Source: Lysobacter spongiicola DSM 21749 (lineage in GTDB: Bacteria; Pseudomonadota; Gammaproteobacteria; Xanthomonadales; Xanthomonadaceae). From it: a stretch of 64,000 bases of DNA. Below are positions 27,098 through 35,920 of this stretch, one piece after another. Each line of letters opens with the position of its first letter. Within the stretch, counting starts at the first letter, position 1. A model generated the notes under the pieces. That model did not search any database. It had not been told where the DNA came from and was given only the letters and a program-made list of their open reading frames with translations. Made by a program: the position numbers and the translations under genes. Location: contig NZ_FUXP01000004.1 of assembly GCF_900167055.1 (NCBI RefSeq), forward strand, positions 124,001 to 188,000, written 5' to 3'.

Positions 27098-27126
27098 ATT
27101 TAACGAAAATTTCACCGTCATTGCAA
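27098..27126 (-). promoter_or_regulatory. Sigma-70 promoter of the first Ax21-like gene
   Basis: Read on the minus strand: TTGCAA (27126-27121), 17 bases, TTAAAT (27103-27098). The spacing is ideal and each box matches four or more consensus positions; the surrounding A/T-rich sequence stands out. The start codon is about 43 bases further on. It sits right after the terminator of the second Ax21 copy. Confidence 0.65.
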
Positions 27127-27134
27127 GCTAAAAA

Positions 27135-27158
27135 AGAGCCCGGCCGGAGCCGGGCTCT
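27135..27158 (-). terminator. Terminator of the Ax21 gene at 27223
   Basis: A 10-bp perfect stem (AGAGCCCGGC and its complement, loop of four) is followed on the minus strand by TTTTTAGC. It separates the two Ax21-family genes into independent transcripts. Confidence 0.88.
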
Positions 27159-27190
27159 ATCGCGACGTTTCGGGGGAGAGAGAGATCGTC

Positions 27191-27214
27191 GCTGTAACGC
27201 TGTAACGCTGTAAC
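27191..27214. repeat. Three 8-bp tandem copies of GCTGTAAC
   Basis: GCTGTAAC is repeated three times without change just past the stop of the second Ax21 gene. It is a possible slippage-prone microsatellite; being in the 3' untranslated part it would not alter a protein. Confidence 0.85.
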
Positions 27215-27222
27215 GCTGGAGA

Positions 27223-27819
27223 TCAGAACGTGATGCGCGGACCGATGAAGTATTGGGTGTCGCCGTCGGTGAATTTGACGTCGCCGCTCAGGCCCCACAT
27301 CGGGTTGAACTTCACTTGGGCGCCGAGGCGGCCGTAGAAGTCGCCGTCGTAGTCGCTGCCGCCGTCGGCATATCCGGCAAGCGCATAACCCTCGAGGTTC
27401 GTGGTCAGCGCACCGCGGACACCGGCCTCGACGCTGTAGCCGTTGAAGCTGTTGTCGAATTCGTCCTCGAAACGCTCGTAGGCGACCCGGGTCAGCAGGT
27501 CGGCGCGCGGAGAGATTTCGTGGTTGTAACCAACACCCAGCCGCATCTCGTCGATCTCGACACCTTCGAAGCCTTGGCCGTCGACGGCGAAATCTTCGGT
27601 CTTCTGGCCGGAGTAGCCGCCGAACAGGTGAAAGTTCGGGGCGATCGCTGCCGAGCCATTGATGGCCCAGCCATCAGCGCGATCAATGTCGAGGAGGTTG
27701 TCGTCCACCTCGGTAGCGGCATAACCCGCCTCGACGTAGTTGTACGACACGCCATCCGCGGCGGACGCCGCGAACGGCAGGGCGGCAAGCAGGGTCAGGG
27801 CAAGCAAGGACTTCTTCAT
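27223..27819 (-). CDS. Ax21-family outer-membrane protein, second copy
   Basis: A 198-residue protein with signal MKKSLLALTLLAALPFAASA. The mature barrel opens VSYNYVEAGYAATEVDD and contains INGSAAIAPNFHLFGGYSGQ, VGYNHEISPRADLLTRVAYE and FYGRLGAQVKFNPMWGLSG, close to my memory of Xanthomonas Ax21, and ends GPRITF with the terminal Phe expected for BAM-dependent insertion. It is closer to Ax21 than the copy at 26476. The ATG at 27819 is followed at once by the signal peptide. Confidence 0.9.
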   Translation of the reverse strand: MKKSLLALTLLAALPFAASAADGVSYNYVEAGYAATEVDDNLLDIDRADGWAINGSAAIAPNFHLFGGYSGQKTEDFAVDGQGFEGVEIDEMRLGVGYNHEISPRADLLTRVAYERFEDEFDNSFNGYSVEAGVRGALTTNLEGYALAGYADGGSDYDGDFYGRLGAQVKFNPMWGLSGDVKFTDGDTQYFIGPRITF

Positions 27820-28098
27820 GGGGTCTTGGCCTCTTATGGGTTCGGTCGGCCGCGGTCGCCATGGGCGGCGCCTCGACTCGCCAGCGCAGTATCCCGGGAG
27901 CGGCCAAATCCCCACTGAACTGTGAAGTTTTCGGTATGGGGATCTACATCCCCCATTCATATTTGCCGGACACCGCCTCCACGAGGCGCTGAGGCCAGCG
28001 CGATATGGTGGGAAACTTGCGAAACGGGTTGCCGCCGAATTGACCTCCATGCTGCTTGATCCAACCGAACCCAGAGGCTTCATCCCGAGGTGCTGCAT

Positions 28099-29091
28099 AT
28101 GAGCGCCGCTCCCTCTCCAGCGTCCGGCTCCTTTGCACTTGTCGCCGATATCGGCGGTACCAACGCGCGGTTTGCCCTGACCGATACGGCGGCGGATATC
28201 CCGCAACTGCTGCATCCGCGCACGCTGGAGAACGCGTCCTTCGGCAGTCTGCAGCACGCCGCGGAGCACTACCTGGCATCGCTGGACGTCCGCCCTGCCC
28301 GCGCCGCCATCGCACTCGCCTGTCCGGTGCACGGCGAGGAGATCCGACTCACCAACCGCGCCTGGTCGTTCAGCCGGAGCGAGCTGCGCCGGTCGCTCGG
28401 TCTCGACGACCTGCTGTTGTTGAACGATTTCGGCGCCGTGGCCTGGGCGATCCCCGCATTGCTGCCGGAGGACCGGGTTGCCCTTTACGGACCAGAGCGC
28501 GAGGTGCTGGAGGGGCCAGTAACGGTACTCGGGCCTGGCACCGGGTTCGGCGTGGGCCTGCTGGTCGGCAGCGATGCGCAGGGCTGGCACGTGGTGGAAA
28601 CGGAGGGCGGGCACGTCGCCTTCGCGCCGCTGGACGAAGAGGAGCGGACCATCGCGCGCTGGCTGGACGCTCGGCATGGCCGGACCTCCTACGAGCGTCT
28701 GCTCTCAGGTGAAGGACTCTCATCCATCGACGCGGTATTGCGCGGCGGCGAGGGCAGCGCGATGCGCAGTCCGGCCGAGGTGGTCGCGGCCGCCCTCGAC
28801 GGCCATGACGTCGTGGCGCGGCGCACGCTTGCACGGTTCTGCGCAGTGCTGGGCAGCGTGGCCGGCGACGTGGCGCTGGCGCATGGCGCCCGTACGTTGA
28901 TGATCGCCGGCGGCATCGTGCCGCGCTTTCTCCCGTTCCTGCGCAGCAGCGAGTTCCGCGAGCGCTTCCTGGCCAAGGGCCGATTCGCCGCCTACCTGGA
29001 GTCGGTATCGGTGCAGGTGGTGACCCATCCCAACCCGGGCCTGCTTGGCGCAGCCGTCGCGCTGCGCCATCTCGCTCCCGCCGCCGGCTGA
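28099..29091 (+). CDS. glk: Glucokinase (Glk)
   Basis: A 330-residue bacterial glucokinase (ROK-independent Glk family), phosphorylating glucose with ATP. The ATP loop is LVADIGGTNARFAL; LNDFGAVAWAIP holds the catalytic Asp; GPGTGFGVGLLV and ETEGGHVAFAP bind glucose. GAGG lies eight bases before the ATG at 28099; a GTG three codons earlier is less well placed. The 279-bp gap upstream holds a near-palindrome at 27936-27956 (ATGGGGATC then ATCCCCCAT) but no clear promoter. Confidence 0.95.
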   Translation: MSAAPSPASGSFALVADIGGTNARFALTDTAADIPQLLHPRTLENASFGSLQHAAEHYLASLDVRPARAAIALACPVHGEEIRLTNRAWSFSRSELRRSLGLDDLLLLNDFGAVAWAIPALLPEDRVALYGPEREVLEGPVTVLGPGTGFGVGLLVGSDAQGWHVVETEGGHVAFAPLDEEERTIARWLDARHGRTSYERLLSGEGLSSIDAVLRGGEGSAMRSPAEVVAAALDGHDVVARRTLARFCAVLGSVAGDVALAHGARTLMIAGGIVPRFLPFLRSSEFRERFLAKGRFAAYLESVSVQVVTHPNPGLLGAAVALRHLAPAAG

Positions 29092-29109
29092 TACCCGGCA
29101 GGCACCCGG

Positions 29110-30681
29110 TCAGGTCGCGGGGATGTACTCCAGCGGCGACCCCGGGCCGATCGGCCAGCCCATGGCCATCCAGATCGCGAACAGCACGGTCCAGCCGGCC
29201 AGGAAGGTCATCGAGTAAGGCAGCATCACCGCCACCACGGTGCCGATGCCGGCCTTGGGCTCGTAACGCTGCAGGAAGGCGATGATCAGCGCGAAGTAGC
29301 TCATCATCGGCGAGATGATGTTGGTGACCGAGTCGCCGATGCGGTATCCGATCTGGGTGAGCTCGGGCGAGTAGCCCAGCAGCATGAACATCGGGATGAA
29401 GACCGGCGCCATCAGCGCCCACTTGGCCGAAGCCGAGCCCATGAACAGGTTCGCCAGCGCGGTGAGCACGATGAAACCGGCGAACAGCACCACCCCCGGC
29501 AACTGCAGCTGCGTGAGCAGCCCCGCGCCATTGACCGCGAAGATCAGGCCCAGCTGGGTCCAGTTGAAGAACGCCACGAACTGGGCGGCGAAGAAGGTCA
29601 GCACCAGGTAGATGCCCAGCGTGCTCATGCTCTTGCCCATGCCGTTGATGACGTCGGCATCGCTCTTGATGGTGCCCGCGCCGATGCCGTAGGCCACGCC
29701 CGCCACCACGCCGTAGATGAAGATCAGCGCGACGATGCCCCGCAGGAACGGCGAGTTCAGCAGGTCGCCGGTCTCGGCATCACGCAGGAAGCCATCGGCC
29801 GGGATCGTGCCCCACATCACCAGCGCCGTCAGGGCGCCCGTCGCCACCAGGGCGAACAGCAGGCCGCGCTTTTCCGAGGCGCTCATCGGTTCGATGTCTT
29901 CGCTGCCGTCGTCCTTCGGCGCGTCGGGGAAGCGCCGGGCCACGAAGCGCTCGGTGACCCACCAGCCCAGCCCGGTGACCAGGAAGGTCGAGACGATCAT
30001 GAAGTACCAGTTCGCCGCCGGGCTGACGGTGTAGGCCGGGTCGATGATGCGCGCCGCTTCCTGCGACAGGCCGGCGAGCAGCGGATCGATCGTGCCCAGC
30101 AGCAGGTTGGCCGAGTAGCCGCCCGAGACGCCGGCGAACGCGGCCGCCATGCCCAGGATCGGGTGCCGGCGTGCGGCCAGGAACACCAGCCCGGCCAGCG
30201 GCACCAGCAGTACGTAGCCAATCTCGCTGGCCATGTTCGACATGACGCCGGCGAACACCATCACCGGGGTCAGCAGGAAACGCGGCGCCGCCAGCACCAG
30301 CTGCCGCAGCGCCGCACCGATCAGGCCGGAGTGCTCCGCCACGCCGATGCCGATCAACGACACCAGCACCGTGCCCAGCGGCGCGAAGCTGGTGAAGTTG
30401 GTGACCAGCCCGGTGAGGATGCGATGCAGCCCGTCCACGCTCACCAGGTTCACCGGCGTGATGATCTCGCCGGTGGTGGGGTGCTGCACCGACAGCGCGA
30501 ACTGCGAGGCCACCCACGACAGCAGCACCACCACCATCGCCAGGATCGCGAACAGCGTGGCGGGGTGGGGCAGTGCATTGCCGCCACGCTCGACCACGGT
30601 CAGGAAACGGTCGATGGCGCTGCTGCGGCCCGGGGAGGGCGGGGTCGGGGCGGGCGGGGTCGGCGGGGCCGGGCTGTTCAT
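29110..30681 (-). CDS. AbgT-family transporter
   Basis: A 523-residue inner-membrane protein with about a dozen transmembrane helices and the AbgT family signatures [41 protein letters not shown] and [21 protein letters not shown]. Members import p-aminobenzoyl-glutamate or export sulfonamides and related folate-type molecules. A proline-rich cytoplasmic tail ([14 protein letters not shown]) precedes the first helix. It diverges from nirK; nothing adjacent points to a folate pathway. Confidence 0.93.
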   Translation of the reverse strand: MNSPAPPTPPAPTPPSPGRSSAIDRFLTVVERGGNALPHPATLFAILAMVVVLLSWVASQFALSVQHPTTGEIITPVNLVSVDGLHRILTGLVTNFTSFAPLGTVLVSLIGIGVAEHSGLIGAALRQLVLAAPRFLLTPVMVFAGVMSNMASEIGYVLLVPLAGLVFLAARRHPILGMAAAFAGVSGGYSANLLLGTIDPLLAGLSQEAARIIDPAYTVSPAANWYFMIVSTFLVTGLGWWVTERFVARRFPDAPKDDGSEDIEPMSASEKRGLLFALVATGALTALVMWGTIPADGFLRDAETGDLLNSPFLRGIVALIFIYGVVAGVAYGIGAGTIKSDADVINGMGKSMSTLGIYLVLTFFAAQFVAFFNWTQLGLIFAVNGAGLLTQLQLPGVVLFAGFIVLTALANLFMGSASAKWALMAPVFIPMFMLLGYSPELTQIGYRIGDSVTNIISPMMSYFALIIAFLQRYEPKAGIGTVVAVMLPYSMTFLAGWTVLFAIWMAMGWPIGPGSPLEYIPAT

Positions 30682-30772
30682 CTCGCGGGCGGTCCTTTCG
30701 GGCGGCCGCGGGTCCCCGGCCGGGAACGCCGGAGTCTACCGGCGGGGCCGCCGGGTGTCTTCGAACCCGGAC

Positions 30773-30786
30773 TTGACGCAAGTCAG
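30773..30786. promoter_or_regulatory. FNR/Dnr-like box upstream of nirK
   Basis: TTGAC-GCAA-GTCAG fits the FNR-family dyad (TTGAT-N4-ATCAA) with three mismatches, all common variants or at the edge. Its centre is about 41.5 bases before a plausible start near 30821, and CATTAA (30806-30811) sits where a -10 should be. This is the class II activator layout expected for nitrite reductase. Confidence 0.55.
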
Positions 30787-30858
30787 GGAGGCCGGTGTGG
30801 CTGTTCATTAACTTGGCGCCATCAAAGAGATCCCAAAGCAAAACCCAAGAGAGTCGTC

Positions 30859-32238
30859 ATGAAGAACCTCGTACTGCTGTTCGCGCTGGCCACCGCGGCC
30901 GGCTTCACCCCACAGGCCATCGCCGCCGGCGCCGGCAGCGCCGACGTGACGCCGGTCGCCGATGTCACCTTCAGCCTGCGCACCGAGATCGCCGATGGCG
31001 CCCTGGTCTTCGTCGGCAACGGCGGTTCCATCAAAGACGTGGTCAACCCGGAGTTGAAGGTCGAGGAAGGCGCCGTCGTCGCCATCACCGTCGTCAACGC
31101 CGACGGCGCGATGCATGACATCGCCGTGCCCGAGTTCGGCGCCCAGTCCGACCAGATCGTCGGCAAGGGCGCGGCCACCACGATCGTCTTCCGAGCCACC
31201 AAGGGCGGCACCTTCGAATATGTCTGCACCGTTCCCGGCCACAAGGCGGCCGGCATGTTCGGCAAGCTGATCGTTGGCGACGTCAAGGCCGCCGTCAGCA
31301 CCGCCAAGGACATCTCCAAGAACCCGATGGAAGTCGCCGAGCCGGTCGGTGACCGGGCGCCGAAGCACATCAACTACGACCTGGTCACCACCGAGGTGGA
31401 AGGCAAGCTGTCCGACGGCAGCACCTACCGCTACTGGACCTTCGACAACACCGTACCGGGCCCGCTGTTGCGCGTACGCCAGGGCGACACGGTGACCATC
31501 AACCTCACCAACGCGCCTGACAGCGTCAACATCCACTCGGTCGACTTCCACTCCGTGACCGGCCCCGGTGGCGGCGCGGCGGTGACCCAGGTGGCCCCGG
31601 GCCAGACCAAGAGCTTCACCTTCAAGGCGCTCAACCCGGGCCTGTACGTCTACCACTGCGCCACCCCGATGATCGCCCACCACATCTCCAACGGCATGTA
31701 CGGGATGATGCTGGTCGAGCCGGAAGGCGGCCTGCCCGAGGTCGACAAGGAGTTCTACATCATGCAGGGCGAGCTCTACACCGCCCAGAAGCATGGCTCC
31801 TCCGGCCTGCAGGAGTTCTCGCTGGACAAGCTGCTCGACGAGAACCCCGAGCACCTGATGTTCAACGGCTCGATGGATGCGCTGACCAAGACCTACAGCA
31901 TGGAGGCCAACGTCGGTGAAACCGTCCGCATGTTCTTCGGTGTCGGTGGTCCGAACCTGATCTCCAGCTTCCACGTCATCGGCGAGATCTTCGACCGCGT
32001 GTATGACCTGGCCTCGCTGACCAGCCCGCCGTTGACCGACGTGCAGACCACGGTGGTGCCGCCGGGTGGCGCGACGATGGTGGAGTTCGACGTCGACTAC
32101 CCGGGTCGTTACATCCTGGTGGACCACGCGCTCTCCCGCGCCGAGAAGGGGCTGGCCGGTTTCCTGCACGTGAAGGGCGATGCCGACGCGACCATCTTCG
32201 AAACCAAGGAGCACATCGACGCCGCTTCCGGTCACTGA
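30859..32238 (+). CDS. nirK: Copper nitrite reductase with extra N-terminal cupredoxin domain
   Basis: A 459-residue periplasmic NirK, reducing nitrite to nitric oxide. After a signal peptide ending QAIAA, residues about 50-145 form an extra cupredoxin with type-1 copper ligands His 86, Cys 123, His 128 and Met 133 (CTVPGHKAAGM). The catalytic part has HSVDFHSVTGPGG (including the catalytic Asp), YVYHCATPM and IAHHISNGMYG for the type-1 and type-2 coppers, SSFHVIGE (catalytic His) and LVDHAL (last type-2 ligand). The fusion resembles the Hyphomicrobium-type enzyme. An FNR-like box lies upstream and a terminator downstream; no nor or nos genes are nearby. Confidence 0.94.
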   Translation: MKNLVLLFALATAAGFTPQAIAAGAGSADVTPVADVTFSLRTEIADGALVFVGNGGSIKDVVNPELKVEEGAVVAITVVNADGAMHDIAVPEFGAQSDQIVGKGAATTIVFRATKGGTFEYVCTVPGHKAAGMFGKLIVGDVKAAVSTAKDISKNPMEVAEPVGDRAPKHINYDLVTTEVEGKLSDGSTYRYWTFDNTVPGPLLRVRQGDTVTINLTNAPDSVNIHSVDFHSVTGPGGGAAVTQVAPGQTKSFTFKALNPGLYVYHCATPMIAHHISNGMYGMMLVEPEGGLPEVDKEFYIMQGELYTAQKHGSSGLQEFSLDKLLDENPEHLMFNGSMDALTKTYSMEANVGETVRMFFGVGGPNLISSFHVIGEIFDRVYDLASLTSPPLTDVQTTVVPPGGATMVEFDVDYPGRYILVDHALSRAEKGLAGFLHVKGDADATIFETKEHIDAASGH

Positions 32239-32259
32239 CCGGCGGCGGGTTGAACCGGA

Positions 32260-32294
32260 GCCGGGCCGCGTCATGCGGCCCGGCTTCTTCTTTT
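32260..32294 (+). terminator. Rho-independent terminator of nirK
   Basis: A 10-bp perfect stem (GCCGGGCCGC and complement, five-base loop) followed by TTCTTCTTTT, 22 bases after the nirK stop. nirK is therefore a single-gene transcript. Confidence 0.92.
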
Positions 32295-32407
32295 GCCGGA
32301 ACGGGCGTGATCGGCAGGCATCCGCCCCGCACGCTGCGGGCGGCTGGAAACCCGGGCATGATCGGGCATTCGTCGCCGCTGCCGGCGACCCGTCACGGAG
32401 CCCCTGT

Positions 32408-34225
32408 ATGCGCCACGCCCCGCTGTCCCTTTCCCTGTCGATGATCCTCGCCGCCGGCACCCTGGCTGGCTGCCAGCCGGCCACGCTGCCGATATCGGAT
32501 ACGCCTCCCGCTTCCGCGCCTGCCGCCTCGGTTGCGAGCGATGCCCGCTTCGAGCAGGTCGCCGAATCGCTGCTGATGCGCGCGCTGGAGCGCAGCCCGG
32601 AGTGGTCGATCTACTCGGGCAGGTATGACAACGCGGAGAAGCTCACCATCCCGGATGCCGCGCGTCGTGCCGAGGACCTCGCATTCGCCCGCGCCGCACT
32701 CGCCGAGCTGGAGGCGTTCGATCCGCAGCAGCTGCCGGCTTCGCAGCGCATCGACCACATGTTGCTGGGCAACCAGTTCGAATCCGCCATCTGGTACCAG
32801 CAGCAGTTCCGCGACTGGGCCTGGGACCCGTCCAACTACAACGTCGCCGGCACCGTGGCGCTGCTGCTCAATACACCCTATGCCGCAGAGGATGCTCGCC
32901 TGCGCACGGTGATGCAGCGTATCGACCGCGTGCCGGAGTACTACGCCGCCGCGCGCGCCAACATCGAAGACCCCACCACCGAGCACGTCGAGCTGGCGAT
33001 CGTGCAGAGCCGCGGCGCGCTGAGCGTGTTCGACGATGAGCTTCGCAAACGCATCGCGGCATCCGGCCTGGAGAGCGCGGAGAAGACCGCGTTCAACCAG
33101 CGCATCGACGATGCGCGCGGTGCCATCGAAGGCTGGATCGGTTGGCTCGAAGACAAACAGGCGCAACTGGCCACCAGCGGCGATGCCCGCTCGTTCCGGA
33201 TCGGCGAGGCGCAGTACGAGCGCAAGTTCGCCTACGACATCCAGTCCCACTACAGCGCCGCCGAGCTCTATCGCCGCGCCGTCGAGGAGAAGGAACAGCT
33301 GCACGCCCGCATGGACGACATCACCCGCGAGCTGTGGCCGAAGTACCTGGCCGGCACCGCGATGCCGCAGGACCGGCTCGAGCGGATCGGCATGATGATC
33401 GACCACCTGTCGGCGAAACACGTCGAGCGCGGCGACTTCGTCGACGAGATCAAGCGGCAGATCCCGACACTGGCCGAGTTCGTCCGCGAGCACGACCTGC
33501 TCGACCAGGACGAGACCCGCCCGCTGGTGGTGCGCGAGACGCCCGAGTACATGCGTGGCAGCGGAGCCGGGGCCTCGGTCAGCGCACCGGGCCCGTTCAA
33601 TCCGACCGCCGACACCTACTACAACGTCAGCCCGCTGGATGCCTATACCGACGAGCAGGCCGAGAGCTTCCTGCGCGAGTACAACCACTGGGTGCTGCAG
33701 GTGCTCAACATCCACGAAGGCATCCCGGGCCACTACACCCAGCTGCTGCACGCCAACAAGAGCCCGAGCCTGGTCAAGAGCCTGCTCGGCAACGGCGCCA
33801 TGGTGGAAGGCTGGGCGGTGTACTCCGAACGCATGATGCTCGAGCAGGGCTATGGCGGGCAGGAGCCGGAGATGTGGCTGATGTACGGCAAGTGGAACCT
33901 GCGCGTGGTCACCAACGCCATCCTCGACTACGCCGTGCACGTGCGCGGCATGACCGAGGAGCAGGCCATGGACCTGCTGCAGCGCGAGGCCTTCCAGGAG
34001 GAGACCGAGGCGGTCAACAAATGGCGCCGCGTGCGCCTTTCGCAGGTGCAGCTGACCAGCTACTTCACCGGCTACGCCGAGATCATGGACCTGCGCGAAC
34101 AGCGCAGGCAGGCGTTGGGCGAGGACTTCGACCTGAAGACCTTCCACAACCGCTTCCTCAGCTACGGCAACGCACCGGTGTCGGCCATTGCCGAACTGAT
34201 GGCCGAGCAGTACCCGGCACAGTGA
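32408..34225 (+). CDS. DUF885-family metallohydrolase-like lipoprotein
   Basis: A 605-residue predicted lipoprotein: the signal ends GTLAGC, followed by a Pro/Ala/Ser linker. The rest is the helical DUF885 domain, with the zinc-protease-like motif HEGIPGHYTQ (His 436) and a downstream EGWAVYSERMMLE that could supply the third ligand Glu. DUF885 proteins are predicted thermolysin-fold peptidases, of unknown substrate, common in xanthomonads in several copies. The ATG at 32408 is the only one giving a signal peptide. Confidence 0.88.
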   Translation: MRHAPLSLSLSMILAAGTLAGCQPATLPISDTPPASAPAASVASDARFEQVAESLLMRALERSPEWSIYSGRYDNAEKLTIPDAARRAEDLAFARAALAELEAFDPQQLPASQRIDHMLLGNQFESAIWYQQQFRDWAWDPSNYNVAGTVALLLNTPYAAEDARLRTVMQRIDRVPEYYAAARANIEDPTTEHVELAIVQSRGALSVFDDELRKRIAASGLESAEKTAFNQRIDDARGAIEGWIGWLEDKQAQLATSGDARSFRIGEAQYERKFAYDIQSHYSAAELYRRAVEEKEQLHARMDDITRELWPKYLAGTAMPQDRLERIGMMIDHLSAKHVERGDFVDEIKRQIPTLAEFVREHDLLDQDETRPLVVRETPEYMRGSGAGASVSAPGPFNPTADTYYNVSPLDAYTDEQAESFLREYNHWVLQVLNIHEGIPGHYTQLLHANKSPSLVKSLLGNGAMVEGWAVYSERMMLEQGYGGQEPEMWLMYGKWNLRVVTNAILDYAVHVRGMTEEQAMDLLQREAFQEETEAVNKWRRVRLSQVQLTSYFTGYAEIMDLREQRRQALGEDFDLKTFHNRFLSYGNAPVSAIAELMAEQYPAQ

Positions 34226-34243
34226 CCTGGCGCGGGGCAGGGG

Positions 34244-34726
34244 TCAGTCGGCGGCGCCGGCGAAGCCCTGCTGCCGCCAGGCCTCGAACACCACCACCGC
34301 CACCGCGTTGGACAGGTTGAGGCTGCGGTTGCCCGGGCGCATCGGCAGGCGCAATCGCTGGTTGGCCGGCAGCGCCTCCAGTACGTCGCCGGGCAGGCCC
34401 TCGGTCTCGCAACCGAACAGGAACACGTCGCCCGCTCGGTAGGCCGGAGCATCGAAGCGGGTGGTGCCGCGCGTGCTCAGGGCGAATATCCGTGGCGCCG
34501 TTCCCGCGGCTTCGGTAATGGATGCCACTGCCGCGCCCAGGTCGTCGTGCACCTGCATCGTGGCGTACTCGTGGTAGTCCAGGCCGGCGCGTCGCATCTG
34601 CTTGTCGTCCAGCTCGAAGCCCAGCGGCCGCACCAGGTGCAGGCGGGCGCCGGTGTTGGCGCACAGGCGGATGGCATTGCCGGTGTTGGGCGGGATGCGG
34701 GGCTGGTGGAGGATGACGTCGAACAT
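34244..34726 (-). CDS. trmL: tRNA (cytidine/uridine-34 2'-O)-methyltransferase TrmL
   Basis: A 160-residue SPOUT methyltransferase acting on the wobble position of leucine tRNAs. Key pieces are FDVILHQPRIPPNTGNAIRLC, HLVRPLGFELDDKQMRRAG, the knot segment FGCETEGLPGDVL and LRLPMRPGNRSLNLSNAVAV, which binds S-adenosylmethionine. Length equals E. coli TrmL (157) closely. It converges with the DUF885 gene (18 bases apart) and diverges from the cysteine synthase gene. Confidence 0.94.
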   Translation of the reverse strand: MFDVILHQPRIPPNTGNAIRLCANTGARLHLVRPLGFELDDKQMRRAGLDYHEYATMQVHDDLGAAVASITEAAGTAPRIFALSTRGTTRFDAPAYRAGDVFLFGCETEGLPGDVLEALPANQRLRLPMRPGNRSLNLSNAVAVVVFEAWRQQGFAGAAD

Positions 34727-34760
34727 GCGCGCAAGTGTAGGCCGCCGCTGGCCGGACGCG

Positions 34761-34784
34761 CCTGCATCGGCTGATGCAGGTCAA
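34761..34784. promoter_or_regulatory. Inverted repeat overlapping an FNR-like box
   Basis: CCTGCATC-GGCT-GATGCAGG (34761-34780) is a perfect 8-bp dyad. Overlapping it, CTGAT-GCAG-GTCAA (34771-34784) fits the FNR/Dnr consensus with two mismatches. It lies 35 bases before trmL and about 72 before the cysteine synthase gene, so either could be controlled. Confidence 0.4.
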
Positions 34785-34855
34785 GGCGGGCCGGGGCGCC
34801 ACCGCCCGACACTGGCACACCCCTTCTTGACGCCCGCGGGCGGAGACTGCGCGCC

Positions 34856-35806
34856 ATGACCACCCGCTACCAGAGCGTTTCCGAAAACATCCTCGACGCC
34901 ATCGGCGACACCCCGCTGGTGGAGGTCGACGGCATCTTCGCCAAGCTCGAGTTCCTGAATCCCTCGGGATCGATCAAGGCGCGCATCGCCAAGTACATGA
35001 TCGAGCGAGCGGAGGAGGACGGGCTGCTCAAGCCCGGCGACACCATCGTCGAGGCGACCAGCGGCAACACCGGCAACGCGCTGGCCATGGTCGCGGCGGT
35101 CAAGGGTTACCGGATGCTGGTGGTGATGCCGGAAGGGCTGTCGAGCGAGCGGGTGGCGATCTCGCGGGCCTATGGCGCCGAGGTGATGTTCGTCGGCGAC
35201 TTCCACGTCAACGCCGCGCTCGAAAAGGCGCGTGAACTGGGCCGGCAGCCCGGCCACTTCTGCCCGAGCCAGTTCGATTCGGAATGGAACGTGGAAGAGA
35301 ACCGGGTGATCCTCGGCCCCGAGATCCTGGCGCAGCTGCCCGAAGGCGTGGTGCCCGATGCGCTGGTCGCCGGCGTCGGCACCGGCGGTACCCTGCTGGG
35401 CGTGGGGCAGGCGTTCCGCGAGGCCAACCCGGATGTGCGCCTGTTCGCGATGGAGCCGGCCGAGTCGCGCACCATCCTCTGCGGCGAGGTGGCGCTGCAC
35501 CGCATCGAAGGCATCTCCGACGGTTTCGTGCCCGGCATCTTCCAGCGCCACGGTGCGATGGTGGACGAGGTGACCAGCGTGTCCAGCGAGGACGCGGTGG
35601 AGGCGATGCACCAGCTAGCCCGTCGCCACGGCCTGTTCTGCGGTCCCAGCTCAGGCGCGCACCTGGTCGCCGCCCGGCGCGTACGCGAGCGCCATCCAGA
35701 CCTGCGCACCGTGGTGACCCTGTTCTGCGACGAGGGCGAGAAGTACCTGCAGGACTACTTCATGGGCAAGGCCAAGGCGCCGCCGGAACCCAGCCCCTTC
35801 GTCTAG
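34856..35806 (+). CDS. Cysteine synthase (O-acetylserine sulfhydrylase), CysK/CysM type
   Basis: A 316-residue PLP enzyme of the cysteine synthase family. The PLP lysine is Lys 41 in LNPSGSIKAR (CysK has KLE-NPxxSxK), EATSGNTGNALAM binds the substrate carboxylate, GVGTGGTLLGVG the PLP phosphate, and CGPSSGAHL the pyridine nitrogen. It makes cysteine from O-acetylserine and sulfide, or thiosulfate in CysM enzymes; VDGIFAKLEFLNPSGSIKAR is somewhat closer to CysM. The C-terminal GEKYLQDYF is typical. No other sulfur genes are near. Confidence 0.93.
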   Translation: MTTRYQSVSENILDAIGDTPLVEVDGIFAKLEFLNPSGSIKARIAKYMIERAEEDGLLKPGDTIVEATSGNTGNALAMVAAVKGYRMLVVMPEGLSSERVAISRAYGAEVMFVGDFHVNAALEKARELGRQPGHFCPSQFDSEWNVEENRVILGPEILAQLPEGVVPDALVAGVGTGGTLLGVGQAFREANPDVRLFAMEPAESRTILCGEVALHRIEGISDGFVPGIFQRHGAMVDEVTSVSSEDAVEAMHQLARRHGLFCGPSSGAHLVAARRVRERHPDLRTVVTLFCDEGEKYLQDYFMGKAKAPPEPSPFV

Positions 35807-35920
35807 CGAACCGTCGGCGGAAGCTGGCGACAGGACTTGTGACCTAGTGCCGCGGGCGCCGCGGGCCGCTAGGATCGACCGTTGGCACCCGTCCGGGTGG
35901 TCGAACACAAGGAGTGTCGT

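Noticed and set aside
30808..32484. Long open frame on the minus strand opposite nirK (558 codons), and similar ones opposite the M16 protease (35651-37495), the DUF885 gene (32393-34147) and oleA (38575-40308)
   Set aside because: High GC leaves antisense frames open; the translations are His/Val/Gln/Arg-rich with no domain, and the plus-strand genes are certain.
34815..34830. TGGCAC followed by TTCTT upstream of the cysteine synthase gene, resembling a sigma-54 promoter
   Set aside because: The essential GC of the -12 element is missing.
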